Shown here: piece by piece, positions 32,814-43,936 of the stretch
How the letters are laid out: each line of letters starts with the position of its first letter
Position numbering within the stretch: position 1 is the first letter of the stretch
Assembly: GCA_034769895.1 (NCBI GenBank)
Contig: CM068370.1
Location: 47,916,344 to 47,980,343, forward strand
Length of the DNA: 64,000 bases
Direction of reading: 5' to 3'
Source: Magicicada septendecula
Lineage: Eukaryota; Arthropoda; Insecta; Hemiptera; Cicadidae
Translations under genes and position numbers: made by a program
The notes under the pieces: generated by a model
What the model was told of the DNA's origin: nothing
Databases searched by the model: none
The model's input: only the letters and a program-made list of their open reading frames with translations

Positions 32814-33225
32814 AGATTTTTACAAGAAATAACGAATAATCGATTTGCAATAGTTGTTACGTAAATTAACGAATAATCGATTTCATTTCGATTTAAATTA
32901 TCGATTGTTGTAATGTTTACGTAGTCAGCTGTTTATTAAATATTTAATGTTTTTATTTTCATTGTTTTAATAAATGTATAATTTTAAATAAATCATCATG
33001 TTTTTGTTTTCATTTGAATTTGTTCTTTAATTAGTAAATTATTATTATTGTATTTGTAAAATAATAATTTGATGTAATAATAATAACAACAACAACAATT
33101 TACTAATTAAAGAACAAATTCAAATGAAACCAAAAACATTAAATATTTTAATACACAGTTGACTACGTAAACATTACAACAATCGATAATTTAAATCGAT
33201 TATTCGTTATTTCGTATAAAAACCT

Positions 33226-33253
33226 CTGAAGATAAGGAATAATTCTGTGAAAC
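33226..33253 (+). ncRNA. Hammerhead-like motif, right arm
   Basis: CTGAAGA (33226-33232), TAAGGAATAATTCTGT, GAAAC (33249-33253), GTT. Core bases intact but helix II is weakened by changes on its 5' side; helix I does not pair. Confidence 0.3.
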
Positions 33254-33790
33254 GTTCCAAATATCTTGGAAGCTTGATAAGTGAAGATATGTCCTGCACT
33301 CGTGAAATTAGAGCAACAATTGCTATAGCGAAGGAGGCATTTAATGGGAAGAAAAGACTGCTGTGTGACAAAATTAATAAGAATTTAAGAAAAAGGTTGG
33401 CCAAATGTTATGTGCGGAGCGTTGCTTTATATGGTGCAGAGACATGGGCACTGAGGAAGGAGGACGAGAAAAGATTAAAAGCATTTGAGATGTGGGTTTG
33501 GCCAGTAATGGAAAAAGTAAGGTGGGCTGATAAACTAAGGAACGGTGAAGTTTTAAGAAGAATGAGGGAAGAGAGAAGAATCCTGAAGGTAATAGAAAAC
33601 AGGAAAAAGAATTGGTTAGGTCACTGTTTAACAAGAGACTGCTTGCTTACAACTGCCATGGAAGGTGTCACAGAAGGAGAAAAAAGAAGAGGGCGTAGAA
33701 GAATGAAGTTAATAGCATTAAAATCAGAGTTGGCGTTACGAAGAAACGAAAAAACTGGCATGCGATAGGACAGCTTGGAGAGCTTTTACC
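33254..33790 (+). mobile_element. RTE-like LINE, 3' part of reverse transcriptase
   Basis: One frame open for about 170 codons: RSKYLGSLISEDMSCTREI, RATIAIAKEAFNGKKRLL, ALYGAETWALRKEDEKRLKA, FEMWVWPVMEKVRWADKLRN and GRRRMKLIAL. This is the thumb and C-terminal region of insect RTE-like reverse transcriptases (KYLGSxI, LYGxETW, FEMWxxRRMxKxxW). The 5' side is truncated at the hairpin element. The long open frame suggests modest age. Confidence 0.85.
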
Positions 33791-34330
33791 GTTTGAAGAC
33801 CTGCCTTAGGGCAGAACACAAAATAATAAATTGTAAAACTGGGTGGTCTATATTTGTTCTAATACTAAAGAAATAGTAGAGTGATCGGTCACAGTAAACT
33901 ATTAATTTTTGAAGATTTTCTGTGCATAAACCAGTTGCCTGAAAGAAAAATTTGCCTGCGTGCTGCGTTTTAAAAATTGCGAAAACTTCTAACCATTGTG
34001 TAACTTTAAAAACTTTTTGTAAAACCTTGGACTTCAATCATGATAAAAATTTTAGCAGTTTGTAGTTAACAGTACCTTTAACGAATGTCAAAGCAAAAAA
34101 CGTTTTATCAGTTTTATAAAACTACTTTTTTTTCAGAATTGAGTGGTCGGATAAAGTCAAACTTGAGATCGTTTTCAATCTTAACTACTTTTATAATACT
34201 GGAGAACACATACATGGATGTTTTTTCCATTTTATGTGGATATTTTAGGTATACAAGTACAGATTCTTTTTCAGCCGCGCTAGTACCAGCGTGGTTCTAC
34301 ATAAAGCCATCGGACTCAGCTAAATATTGA
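33791..34330. other. No gene seen
   Basis: Unassigned. Near 34340-34367 a TCTCGTTATAATCAAG...CACTG end resembles the right end of a pogo-like element (compare the left end at 35851), but I could not find its left end. Confidence 0.35.
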
Positions 34331-34339
34331 AACGGTAGT

Positions 34340-35165
34340 CCCTTGAATCTCGTTATAATCAAGTTGCACTGATTTACAATACCTATAACGTCAGGCAAAT
34401 GTGTCCTGTCACGGCGCTGCTGCTGCTCTGGGCTGTGCGGTTGTGCGTCGCAGAGACGAACCGCTCAGGAAACTGAGTTCCGAGCTACCTTCTGGAGCTC
34501 CTCCCTCGTGGCCCTGCCCAAGTAGGGCGTGTGCTCTGTAGCAGGCCGTTTCTCGGCTGTTGTGCTAGCCTACACTAGCGCAGTATACACCGAGGGCGTT
34601 TCCACGAATCATCTGGACGTATACGATACCTGCCCAGCCCAGCTACAAGAGGATTGTCTGGGAACCTCGCCGCACGTGCATAAAATTTGCGTGCCTGCCG
34701 CCTGAAAGTGTCGTCTAAGAAGCGGACGCCAAGTCATCTCCTCAGAAGGCGAGATGAAAAGCGACGGGGGACTCTGGCCGCTAGCCGAAGACCCCTGTCG
34801 AGGACGCTCTGCAACTTCTTTTTATGCATTGCGGCGAGGTAACCCCAAACCGGGCAAGCGTAGGTAATGACCGGCAGCAAATACGCGCCGACGATCATCT
34901 TGTCCAATTTCCTGGTCATGGCTGAGCTGATCAGGAGTGGAAACAGTAAGCTCAGACGAGCGGATGCTCGCTTATGAACTGTATGAGCGTGGGTACGCGA
35001 GGTGAGCCGACAGTCACGGTGTACTCTTCGTACTGTCACGGCGAAAGCAATTAAGTATACAATTAGTCAGTGTGATTTTGATCGTTAACAGATTACGACT
35101 TATTACATAGACAGGCTGAATATTCTAGCGTCGACTAGTGTAAACATGCGCTTTCAATAATTATA
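34340..35165 (-). repeat. Family E repeat, interrupted by a Jockey LINE
   Basis: 34365-34416 plus 35044-35165 together match the single block 40575-40745 in inverted orientation (AATTAGTCAGTGTG, CGACTTATTACAT, TCTAGCGTCGACTAGTGTAA). The Jockey insertion lies exactly between the two parts. Confidence 0.7.
34417..35032 (-). mobile_element. Jockey-clade LINE, 5'-truncated, with target duplication
   Basis: Flanked by CTGTCACGGCG (34406-34416, 35033-35043), a perfect 11-bp duplication. On the minus strand: KLDKMIVGAYLLPVITYACP, VWGYLAAMHKKKLQSVLDRG, LRLAARVPRRFSSRLLRR, then LGVRFLDDTFRRQARKFYAR and NPLVAGLGRYRIRPDD. This is the C-terminal region of Jockey/BMC1-like reverse transcriptases. GC-rich compared with its surroundings. 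The uninterrupted site survives in family E at 40.7 kb. Confidence 0.85.
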
Positions 35166-35850
35166 CCGTTTCGATTTTCGAAAGCATTTTTGTTCTGAAT
35201 AAAAATAATATTTGTGTTGTTTTCTTGATACAGATTAAAAACATGCACATACAAATATGAAGATCTAATACACGCGTAACACACGGAATTTCAATTCGCT
35301 TTCAAAATAAACTTATATTTTATTTTTGAGAACGCCGTACCGAATATCATCATCAAACGCCGGCGCCAGAATTCGTACTTAAATTTCGAAAAAAAAAGTG
35401 AAATGTCGTCCGCATTTCTACTAACAGCTTTTCTGTTAAAATGTTTTTCAGTGAAATATCAAAAATAACATATTCGTTTTACTTTTTCTCATCGCAATGA
35501 ATAAGACGGCCAAAAATAACTGTTTACACAGACCGATATCCTGTCCGCTAAATTACGCGTTAAACAAATCCGTGTGCACGCTACGCGGTAAACATTTTGC
35601 TTACGACATGACGAGTGTTTACGAGTGACAAAAATAGGCCTACAGTTGGAATTACATAAGGATCATGTTTACATCGCACAATGCAAACAATTAGTGCGGC
35701 GCCGTTTATTCTGTCTTTGCTTACATTACTCATTGTATTAGTTATTACATATCCTCTGGGTGGTACAGCCCGCTGAAGCGTACTGGGCGCAAGCTCGGTG
35801 CCCGCAGAGAATGAAATTCGATTCTACACGCGCGCGCGCGCACACACACA
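35166..35850. other. No gene seen
   Basis: Unassigned; a CG/CA dinucleotide run sits at 35829-35850. Confidence 0.4.
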
Positions 35851-36587
35851 CAGTGGAATTTGCTTATAACGAGATTCCGGACAAATGTGCTCGTTAAAAC
35901 CGGGTGCTCGCTACATCCGAGTTGTCGACTCGCAAGCCTAAATTTTTATACCGTGTTTATCGAACACACAACAAAAAAGGTCTACTATAGAAGAGGCTTT
36001 GCACAATAAAATTTTGACATGTTTTACATTCTACGCTTAAAAGTGAAATTTAGACTTCAAACATTTTTTTGACGCTAACATTCTTTGCTGAATATTGGCG
36101 TATAGTCCATTTGCGAAATATACTAAAAGTAACTGTAGTACAGAAACTTATCAAGAATCAGCAGCCGGCTATCCGGCAAACAACGCAAAACCTTCCATGC
36201 CACATGTATAATATTTACTTTTAAATTACATGAAAATTCACTCTAATTTATTAGTCTTTTTGTTCTTCGTTCTAAATGGCATAGTCAAAATTATATTTCG
36301 CACACAGAACTTAATTAACCTTAAAAAGTCGTCTATTTTTGTTTGTTTAGTAATTTTGTATCTTTAGATATAAAAACAGTTTTATAATTTATTTAAATAT
36401 TCTACGAATTCAACACTTACATATTAGTTTCACTAAATTGCGTTAATGATTTTGAACGAATGTTTAAAACGCTGTATATTGTAAGGAACGTTTTTAGATA
36501 TTAACGCATGAACAAGCCCACGATAAAACGCTCGTTATAACCAAGTCTCTAACGCGTTCGCACTCGTTAAAAGCGAGTTTAATTACA
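35851..36587. mobile_element. Possible pogo-like MITE
   Basis: Left end CAGTGGAATTTGCTTATAACGAG and right end (inverted) TTAAACTCGCTTTTAACGAG, with repeats of CTCGTTAAAA and CTCGTTATAA at both ends. Microsatellites at both borders hide any TA duplication. AT-rich interior without coding. Confidence 0.45.
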
Positions 36588-36588
36588 T

Positions 36589-36589
<1 letters not shown>

Positions 36590-36683
<94 letters not shown>
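36590..36683. repeat. Compound (GA)n(GT)n microsatellite
   Basis: About 33 GA units run directly into about 14 GT units. Confidence 0.97.
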
Positions 36684-36894
36684 ATAATGCTGATCATATT
36701 CCAAATAATGTTGACCTTTTATACGCACTAGTTTTGTTTACAGTCTAGAAATTACATTACAACATAAACTGTACATTATTCATAAACGTATCAATCAGGC
36801 AATTCAGCCATTTTATTATTACAACATAGGTTTGCCCACTGAATGTGAATACTATTCATTAAAATCCTACTGTTTGTAACACCTCACATCCATT

Positions 36895-37680
36895 ATTCAT
36901 AGTTCTTCCAGCACATCATCCAACCGTCTTGTCCTAGGTCGACCATTCTTTCTGTTTTTATAGACCTGCCCGTTCAGGATTTTCTTTGGCATACGCTAAT
37001 CATCCAGCTTCTTGTTTCTTTTTTGTTGATGTCCATGTCTCGCCTTTGTAAGTAACAACCGGTCTTACATATTTTTATTTTTGTTTTACGACTAATGAGT
37101 TTGCTTCTCAATAGTCTTCTGTTGGCATAATATGCCCTATTTCCTATCTGTATCCTGCAAGTATTGTCATGTTTGTGGACCCTTCATTATGTTATCCAGG
37201 TATCTGAACTTGTTAACTGCATCGAATGAATTATCGTCTATTCATAAATTACATAGATTTCTTCTCCTTTCTGATACAGACATTGGTATAGGCCTATGTT
37301 TAGTTTTGCTGATATTTGCATTCAGTCCCATTCCAGCGGATTTTTGATTCATCTCCTTGTATACCTCAACTAGTCGTCTTGATCTGGATATTATCACAAC
37401 ATCGTCAGCGCAAGCACATATTTGGCTTGTATTATTTAATATTGTTCCTCGCTGATCTATGTCTTTAATGGCATAGTGTTGTGCAATAATAAAAAGGCTG
37501 GCCGATAACCCATCACCTTGCTTAACTCCCTTATTAAATGCAAATGATTCACTCAGCATATTCTCATACTTAATTTCGACTTTTGTGAAAGTCATGACCA
37601 TCTTCGTTAACTTTATAAGTTTCAAAGGAATTCCCATATCCCGCATGACTACCGTTCGCACACTATCAAATGCCTGACTT
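36895..37680 (-). mobile_element. LINE-F, reverse transcriptase palm to 3' end
   Basis: On the minus strand: RDMGIPLKLIKLTKMVMT, FAFNKGVKQGDGLSASLF (motif B), QICACADDVVIISRS (motif C with ADD), MGLNANISKTKH. Then a frame break into RSKLIS-KTKIKI, and finally MPKKILNGQVYKNRKNGRPR and RRLDDVLEEL. Matches 42230-42795 and 30540-30792. Confidence 0.82.
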
Positions 37681-38107
37681 CATTAAGTCAGTTAATTACT
37701 TGAATAAATAAGCTATTAAACTTATTAATATACGACAGTTAATACAGGCCTACAACATTATTAATTTGTGTTTATAAATTTATAATAATTTATATTTTAA
37801 CTGTCAATGTTTAATTCGTATGAGCTGATCCTATTATACGTGTATATTAATCGTTAACATGTTAATTCCATAGTTAAATTCCTTCTACTGTTTCGCAGTA
37901 ATAGAAACGCTAATTGTGTGCGGTTCGTTACTTACTGTTATCGTAATTATCACTACTTACGTACAGTTAGCGTTGGAAATTGTGCTAATAACATTCTAGT
38001 CGGTACGCGAGATGTAAGTCGCGGTTTAACAATGGCACTAACGCACATCGCCGCTGTCCTAATAGATATATTTTAATGTGCTCACCGTAGACAGATGCTT
38101 CAGATCT
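37681..38107. other. No gene seen
   Basis: Unassigned AT-rich sequence. Confidence 0.4.
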
Positions 38108-38115
38108 GGGCTAAT

Positions 38116-38912
38116 CAGGCCCGGCTCCAGGCAGGAGCGAACCGTGCCACCTCCCAGGGCGGCAAATGTTAAAGGCCAGCAGATTCCGGGATGTTAAATT
38201 TCGAAACTGAGGAAAAAAATTAAATTATTCACTTAATATCATCACAATATGTAAGATCAGTGTATAACGTATGATACATTACTTTAAGTATAAATAAGTA
38301 CGCCTATAGAGACTTTAAAAATTATTCAAGAGTATGGGTTTGCGCCAACTGTTGGTGTCGCTCTAAGAATTTTGCTAACATTACCTGTGACAGTGGCAAG
38401 CAGAGAAAAGACTTTTCCGAAGCTCAAAATTATTAAAACTTATCTCAGATCGACTATGTCCGAGACTCGCCTGAGTGGTCTGGCGACTATATCTAGGCCT
38501 ATAGAACATCAAGTGAATCACTTGATTACAACGGAGTCACAAAGGAGTTTGCCACTGCAAAAGCTATACGAGTATTTTTTAACTAAGATGATACATTACT
38601 TTTGTTATATTTCAATCATAATAAGTTTTAGTTAGTATTTTAATTTTAAGTCATCACATAGGCATACATTTTTATTGTCTCACGATTCCTTGTATTGTCT
38701 CTACAATTTTTATTGTAGCCGTTCGCCGCATCGTAAACGCGAATCAGATCTAGTTATTTGATAAACACAACAATGCAAACATTCTTAGTCGTCATTTGAA
38801 GGCAATCGCCGTATCTTTGGTGTAGGTCTAGTGTGCGTGAATGTGTTCAGAGTTAAAATAGGGAGGGGGCGGCACTCATAAATACTGCACAGGGCGGCAG
38901 AAGCGCTTGGGT
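38116..38912 (+). mobile_element. hAT transposon remnant (ZMYM1-like dimerisation end)
   Basis: Bounded by GGGCTAAT (38108-38115) and CGGCTAAT (38913-38920), a duplication of 7 of 8 bases. Open stretch 38372-38560 encodes LTLPVTVASREKTFPKLKII, KTYLRSTMSETRLSGLATIS, the C-terminal dimerisation region of hAT transposases resembling ZMYM1 proteins (LTIPVTVASxERSFSKLKxI). The rest of the transposase is deleted. GC-rich ends (GGCGGCA motifs near both). Confidence 0.75.
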
Positions 38913-39010
38913 CGGCTAATACCCAAGTCGTTACAGACAGCAAAGTAAGTGGAAGAGGGAAATGAAGGAGACGATTAGTGTAAGGTATTATAATAAAAAA
39001 AACGTTTTTG
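38913..39010. other. Short unassigned spacer
   Basis: No feature seen. Confidence 0.4.
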
Positions 39011-39230
39011 GCAGTTGTTCGCCAAATAACCCCAGTATAACACCATAGTATTTTGGCTCAGTACTGGTGTAATTCGGCGAACAAATGTCAAAACTTTTTT
39101 CCACTGAAGATGGCCTCCGATGGTGAGGCCGAAGCGTCTGGTTTTACCGCCACGAGACCACGGTCTAACGGGCCGGCTAACGCTCGTTCTAATAACTTTG
39201 ACGGCAGGCGTGAAAGTCTTAGAGTAAAAT
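39011..39230 (+). mobile_element. Hammerhead element with a 5' hairpin
   Basis: Hairpin TTGTTCGCCAAATAACCCC against GTGTAATTCGGCGAACAA (39015-39087), then CACTGAAGA hammerhead (39104), then the 3' module GACCACGGTCTAACGGGCCGG (39156-39176) and CTAATAACTTTGACGGC. Order of parts is the same as at 50545-50815. Confidence 0.6.
39104..39138 (+). ncRNA. Hammerhead motif, nearly complete
   Basis: CTGAAGA, perfect 6-bp helix II GGCCTC/GAGGCC with a 7-nt loop, GAAGC, GTC; helix I CCA/TGG. One deviation: the third A of GAAAC is G, giving a wobble with the U of the cleavage triplet. Confidence 0.5.
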
Positions 39231-39457
39231 TAGCCTATGCATTTGCTCATTATGTATTATGGGATTGAATGTTACAAGGACAGCGTGAACACTGATCGAA
39301 TAACGTTATAATACCTCTTTATTTTGTGCCTAAGAGAGAACATTTCTGCTTCGCGAGTTGCTACGTTTTCAATGATTAAGAATGGAATTAGTAATATATG
39401 TACCAGAGAAATCGATGCTCGGAATTTTTAACATCTCGTTAAAAGTGAACATCCTCC
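39231..39457. other. No gene seen
   Basis: Unassigned. Confidence 0.4.
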
Positions 39458-40365
39458 TCCCATGGCGCTACAGCCCACGTCAGGCCCTGGCCTCCACCAA
39501 TCTCCGCCTCCAATCTACTCTATCCATCGCAGCCCTCCTCCAGTTTCTTATCCCCATGTCCCTCGCGTCCTCTGCAACGCCATCTTCCCACCTCTTTCTC
39601 GGTCTGCCTCTAGGTCTCGTTCCCTCCCATGTACCCAGCAGAGCCCTTTAGGGGTTCCTGCCATCCTCCATTCTCATAACATGTCCGGCCCAACGCAATC
39701 TTTGCATTCTTATAAATTTTGAGACTGGTATCTCTTTATATATTTTATACAGTTCATTGTTGTATCTCAGTCTCCATGAGCCATTTTCTTGTATTGGGCC
39801 TATAATGCGTCTGAGGATTTTCCTTTCAAAGGTGTCTACTATGTCGGCTGTTTTCTGTGTGATTGTCCATGCCTCACACCCGTAGCATAACACCGGTCTG
39901 ATGACAGTCCTATATATTTTAATTTTTGTTTCCCTGTGCACATCCCCAGACCTAAATGATGGCAGCAATGCGAAGTATGCCTTGTTAGCCATGGTGGTCC
40001 GTCTTTGGATCTCCGGCTCCTCTTTGCTAGGTTCACTCCGAGATACGTGAAACTGTCCACCACTTCAATTGTGTCCTCCTCTATCTCGATGTTGTTATGA
40101 ACCCGGTCTCTTCTTGTTTGCATAAGCATTTTTGTTTTATCTATATTTATGGCTAGCCCAACTTCCTTGGCTTTGTTTTTAAGCTCCAGAAATATTTCTT
40201 TAGCTGCCGCGATCCGTCTTGACATGATGTTAATGTAATCTGCATATGCGGCTATCTGTACAGTTTTATTTGTTAACAGATTGGAGCTATTTATTGATAA
40301 GCCTCTAATGACATATTCCAATGCAATATTAAATAGTGTTGGGGCTAACCCATCTCCCTGCTAAA
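39458..40365 (-). mobile_element. LINE-G, reverse transcriptase C motif to 3' end
   Basis: On the minus strand: VQIAAYADYINIMSRRIAAA (motif C, Tyr-Ala-Asp-Tyr, so the second Asp is lost), AKEVGLAINIDKTKML, DSFTYLGVNL. Then a frame change, then RTVIRPVLCYGCEAWTITQK, ERKILRRIIGPIQENGSWRL, RYNNELYKIYK, MQRLRWAGHVMRM and GRPRKRWEDGVAEDARDMGI. Same family as 49300-49828; related to 47690-48225. Confidence 0.83.
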
Positions 40366-40574
40366 AAGTGAACATACTGTATTAAAATAATGTATCTGTA
40401 CCATGCCAATACCTGATTCGCATTATATGCAACAACTATAGTAAGTGTCATTGAGTGAATAAATTTAATAAACCGCAGTTATAATAAATAAACAGCTTGT
40501 AACGCTCGCTAAATACTGTACAATGGTGCGACAACTACATAGTGGTCGGAAAGCTGTTAGAACGGGTCTTCTTG

Positions 40575-40777
40575 ATTATTCTATAATATTATTGAAAGCG
40601 ACTGTTTACACTAGTCGACGCTAGAATGTTCAGTCTGTCGCATGTAATAAGTCGTCATCAGTTATCGATCAAAAACACACTGACTAATTGTATGCTTAAT
40701 TGCTTCCGCCGTGACTCTAACGTTACAGCCACTGTAAATATATCGAATCACGCCACCATAATGAGCATAAACGAGAA
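40575..40777 (+). repeat. Family E repeat, uninterrupted copy
   Basis: Inverted copy of the E sequence at 34340-35165 (about 90% identical over 130 bp). It runs directly into the 169-bp tandem array. Confidence 0.7.
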
Positions 40778-42142
40778 GAAAACAAAAGGTACAGCTGGCG
40801 GATGCCGGCATATAACACGTACAAGGGGTAATATGCCGGAGACTTTGAGTAATTAGTCGGCAGCAGTACGAGAATAGAAAACGAGGAATACAAAACAGCA
40901 AAATTATTAAACAACAGTTTAGCCGCACATCGCATTCATCTACAGCAGTTTGTAAAGAAAACAAAAGGAACAGCTGGAGGATGACACGTACAAGGGGTAA
41001 TATGCCGGAGACTTTGAGTAATCAGTCGGCAACAGTACGAGAATAGAAAACGAGGAATACAAAACAGCAAAATTATTAAACAACAGTTTAGCCGCACGTC
41101 GCATTCATCTACAGCAGTTTGTAAAGAAAACAAAAGGAACAGCTGGAGGATGACACGTACAAAGGGTAATATGCCGGAGACTTTGAGTAATTAGTCGGCA
41201 ACAGTACGAGAATAGAAAACGAGGAATATAAAACAACAAAATTATTAAACAACAGTTTAGCCGCACGTCGCATTCATCTACAGCAGTTTGTAAAGAAAAC
41301 AAAAGGAACAGCTGGAGGATGACACGTACAAGGGGTAATATGCCGGAGACTTTGAGTAATCAGTCGGCAACAGTACGAGAGTAGAAAACGAGGAATACAA
41401 AACAACAAAATTATTAAACAACAGTTTAGCCGCACATCGCATTCATCTACAGCAGTTTGTAAAGAAAACAAAAGGAACAGCTGGAGGATGACACGTACAA
41501 GGGGTAATATGCCGGAGACTTTGAGTAATCAGTCGGCAACAGTACGAGAATAGAAAACGAAGAATACAAAACAGCAAAATTATTAAACAACAGTTTAGCC
41601 GCACATCGCATTCATCTACAGCAGTTTGTAAAGAAAACAAAAGGAACAGCTGGAGGATGACACGTACAAGGGGTAATATGCCGGAGACTTTGAGTAATCA
41701 GTCGGCAACAGTACGAGAATAGAAAACGAGGAATACAAAACAGCAAAATTATTAAACAACAGTTTAGCCGCACATCGCATTCATCTACAGCAGTTTGTAA
41801 AGAAAACAAAAGGAACAGCTGGAGGATAACACGTACAAGGGGTAATATGCCGGAGACTTTGAGTAATCAGTCGGCAACAGTACGAGAATAGAAAACGAGG
41901 AATACAAAACAGCAAAATTATTAAACAACAGTTTAGCCGCACGTCGCATTCATCTACAGCAGTTTGTAAAGAAAACAAAAGGAACAGCTGGAGGATGACA
42001 CGTACAAGGGGTAATATGCCGGAGACTTTAATGAGTAATTAGTCGGCAACAGTACGAGAGTAGAAAACGAGGAATATAAAACAACAAAATTATTAAACAA
42101 CAGTTTAGCCGCACGTCGCATTCATCTACAGCAGTTTGTAAA
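40778..42142. repeat. 169-bp tandem repeat array, eight units
   Basis: Unit starts at 40778, 40957, 41126, 41295, 41464, 41633, 41802 and 41971. Inner units are exactly 169 bp; the first is 179 bp (extra TGCCGGCATATA-like insert) and the last 172 bp (3-bp insert). Units begin GAAAACAAAAGGAACAGCTG and differ by only a few bases, e.g. GCACATCGC or GCACGTCGC. A 65-codon minus frame starting MFSLQTAVDECDVRLNCC recurs in every unit, but 169 is not a multiple of 3, so the array cannot be one long gene. The frame reads across unit borders and has no known domain. The first 30 bp of the unit recur once after the array and lead into LINE-F. Confidence 0.95.
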
Positions 42143-42229
42143 GAAAACAAAAAGATTATTACAGCGAAAGAAAAAATTAGAGCGAGACAAAGATAGTAGC
42201 AAGAAATAAGAAGCGTTTGCATAAGTTTG
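42143..42229. other. Junction between tandem array and LINE-F
   Basis: Starts as a ninth unit (GAAAACAAAAAG) and then diverges; purine-rich. Confidence 0.5.
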
Positions 42230-42795
42230 AATTGAGTAGATAATCCTGAACATAGGAACTAGGGCACATTCTGCCAACAGTAGACTATTGAGAAGCAAAC
42301 TCATTAGTCGTAACTCGAAAATCAAAATATATAAAACACCTATAAGGCCGGTCGTTACTTACGGAGGCGAGTCACGGTCATTGACAAAAAAATAAACAAG
42401 AAGCGCTACGACGGTTTGAAAGAAAAATTGTATGACGTGTTTAGGGCCCGATTAAAGAAAATGACGAATGCAGAATAAGAAATAACCAGGAGATAGATGA
42501 GCTACTGAAGCATGAGGACACTGTAAGATTCGTCGCAAAGGTTCAACGAATACAATGGCTAGGTCACCTAGAGCTGATGGATGATCAGCGTATGGCACAG
42601 AAAATCCTGTGGGCGCAAGTCTATAAAAGCAGAAAGAGGCGGCGACCTAGATAAGATTGTTGGATGAAGTTCTAAAAAGAATGGATGTGAGGGGTTACAC
42701 TGAGATGGTAATGGATAGGAGATACTGGAGAAGATCGGTGTTGGAAGCCAGATCTCACGTTGGGCTGTATTGCTAAAGAAGAAGACGAAGAAGAA
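42230..42795 (+). mobile_element. LINE-F 3' half
   Basis: Broken frames: LLRSKLISRNSKIKIYKT, PIRPVVTYGGESRSLT, then many stops, then RMDVRGYTEMVMDRRYWRRS and EARSHVGLYC before a (GAA)n tail. Aligns with 36895-37150 (minus) and 30540-30792. Heavily mutated. Confidence 0.78.
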
Positions 42796-43204
42796 TGACG
42801 TTTGTTTATTATACATAAGTTATACAAATGCTACTTTTATGTACTACTGAACTAGCTTGGGAGCCGTACACGCCACACAAGAATGGGTAGCATGGCCAGC
42901 ACTACACTTCATCTGCTTATTGATTATGGTTTCATCCGCCCCGTCCGCAGGCTGAACGTTCTCACTTCCGCAAGTTGAAGCGACCTGTGGGTTGAAAAAC
43001 GCCCCTTCATTCTTATGGCGTTGCGCGGGAACCGATCAGAGAACTCTAGATTACTAGCCAGGCACCATACCTGCCGGACTGCTAAGCCCCTGATTTATAA
43101 ATTATTGTTATCATTAGGCTGTACATTCGTCGTAGAATTGTAACAGTTAAGCCGAGTTCTTCCGACTTTGAAAGCAGCGATTCGTGGCAGGGAAAAACAA
43201 AGAA
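42796..43204. other. No gene seen
   Basis: Moderately GC-rich, unassigned. Confidence 0.4.
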
Positions 43205-43420
43205 ATTATTCATCTTCTTCTTCTTCTTCTTCTTTTGGTTTTTTAAACCAAAAACGATTTATTCCGGTCCGAAGCGGATAAGACTAGAGCCGGTCACTCC
43301 AACACTTCACCTCCTCGTCCTTTTGGCTTATAATTTCATAGTTGTTTGTGGATGCGGCAAACTTCCCCAAACGGATGACATCTTCACCGAATGGATGACC
43401 GCCGCATCCCCAAACAAAGA
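43205..43420 (-). mobile_element. LINE-H 3' end, rearranged
   Basis: A (TTC)n run (the inverted GAA tail), then on the minus strand the family 3' UTR and RIPKQ/KRTRR-like codons. The segment TGGATGACCGCCGCATCCCC near 43394 is the same coding piece in the opposite direction, so two inverted fragments are joined. Confidence 0.65.
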
Positions 43421-43439
43421 CATTATTACAGTGTTTATC

Positions 43440-43565
43440 AACTTAGCATGCAAGTTTACAACGGTATCCAAGTCACAGACAAACTAACCTTTTCCAATCC
43501 GCCTTGTGACTTCTTTTTATATTGATGACGCGTTTCGAAGCATATGTTTCACCATCAGATCTTAA
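43440..43565 (-). mobile_element. Hammerhead element fragment related to 52706-53053
   Basis: TATCCAAGTCAC, CTTGTGACTTC and GACGCGTTTCG correspond in order to parts of the left arm at 52690-52780. A hammerhead is at 43527-43558. Confidence 0.5.
43527..43558 (-). ncRNA. Hammerhead motif, one core change
   Basis: On the minus strand CTGATGG, GAAAC-ATAT-GCTTC helix II (4 of 5 pairs), GAAACGC then GTC, helix I GAT/ATC. The last core A is G. Shares the GAAACGCGTC end with 52984-52993. Confidence 0.5.
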
Positions 43566-43936
43566 AATATCCCTTCCAGAAGGTCGTCATCAGTTAAAAT
43601 TCAACAGCATTTGGACTGTATACGCGTCAGTACTAATTATGGCGTCTATTCACATTTGGTCGAGCACTCCAGTTCACTCTGTGTGAGTAGTCGAGTGACT
43701 AGGAAGTGCCTATCGCGCATTGTATGGATGTAGTGTGTTAACGTTCCTCCGACTTGGCTGTTGCTGTAATTATGGCATTATACTAATACCCCCAGTGGCG
43801 TATCTAGAATTTGGTCTTGGCGGGGGGAGGTCTTCATACAATATCGGTATGAAGAACCATACATGACTTCCATGTTCTAAGATTTATATTTAAAATCATT
43901 TTCGAAATGAAATATTTCCATAGAAACTACTTCTTT

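Larger units (their letters stand above)
32780..33253. mobile_element. Foldback element with hammerhead-like ends
   Basis: Arms of about 115-120 bp each (32788-32940 and 33160-33253) are inverted copies: AGAATTATTC, CTTCAGAG, AAATAACGAATAATCGATTT, TTGTAATGTTTACGTAGTCA. The left arm has a short extra duplicated segment. An inner pair of inverted blocks (TTTGAATTTGTTCTTTAATT near 33014 and its inverse at 33104) extends the hairpin. It abuts a LINE fragment at 33254. Confidence 0.75.

Noticed and set aside
34340-34367. Complete pogo-like MITE ending here
   Set aside because: The right end resembles the left end at 35851, but no matching left end or TA pair could be located.
40778-42142. Hammerhead ribozyme within the 169-bp tandem unit (as in cave-cricket satellites)
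   Set aside because: Neither strand of the unit has CTGANGA followed by a helix and GAAAC.
40936-42222. Repeated 65-codon frames as a tandem gene family
   Set aside because: They follow from the 169-bp repeat, shift frame each unit, and lack a domain or a coding-like substitution pattern.
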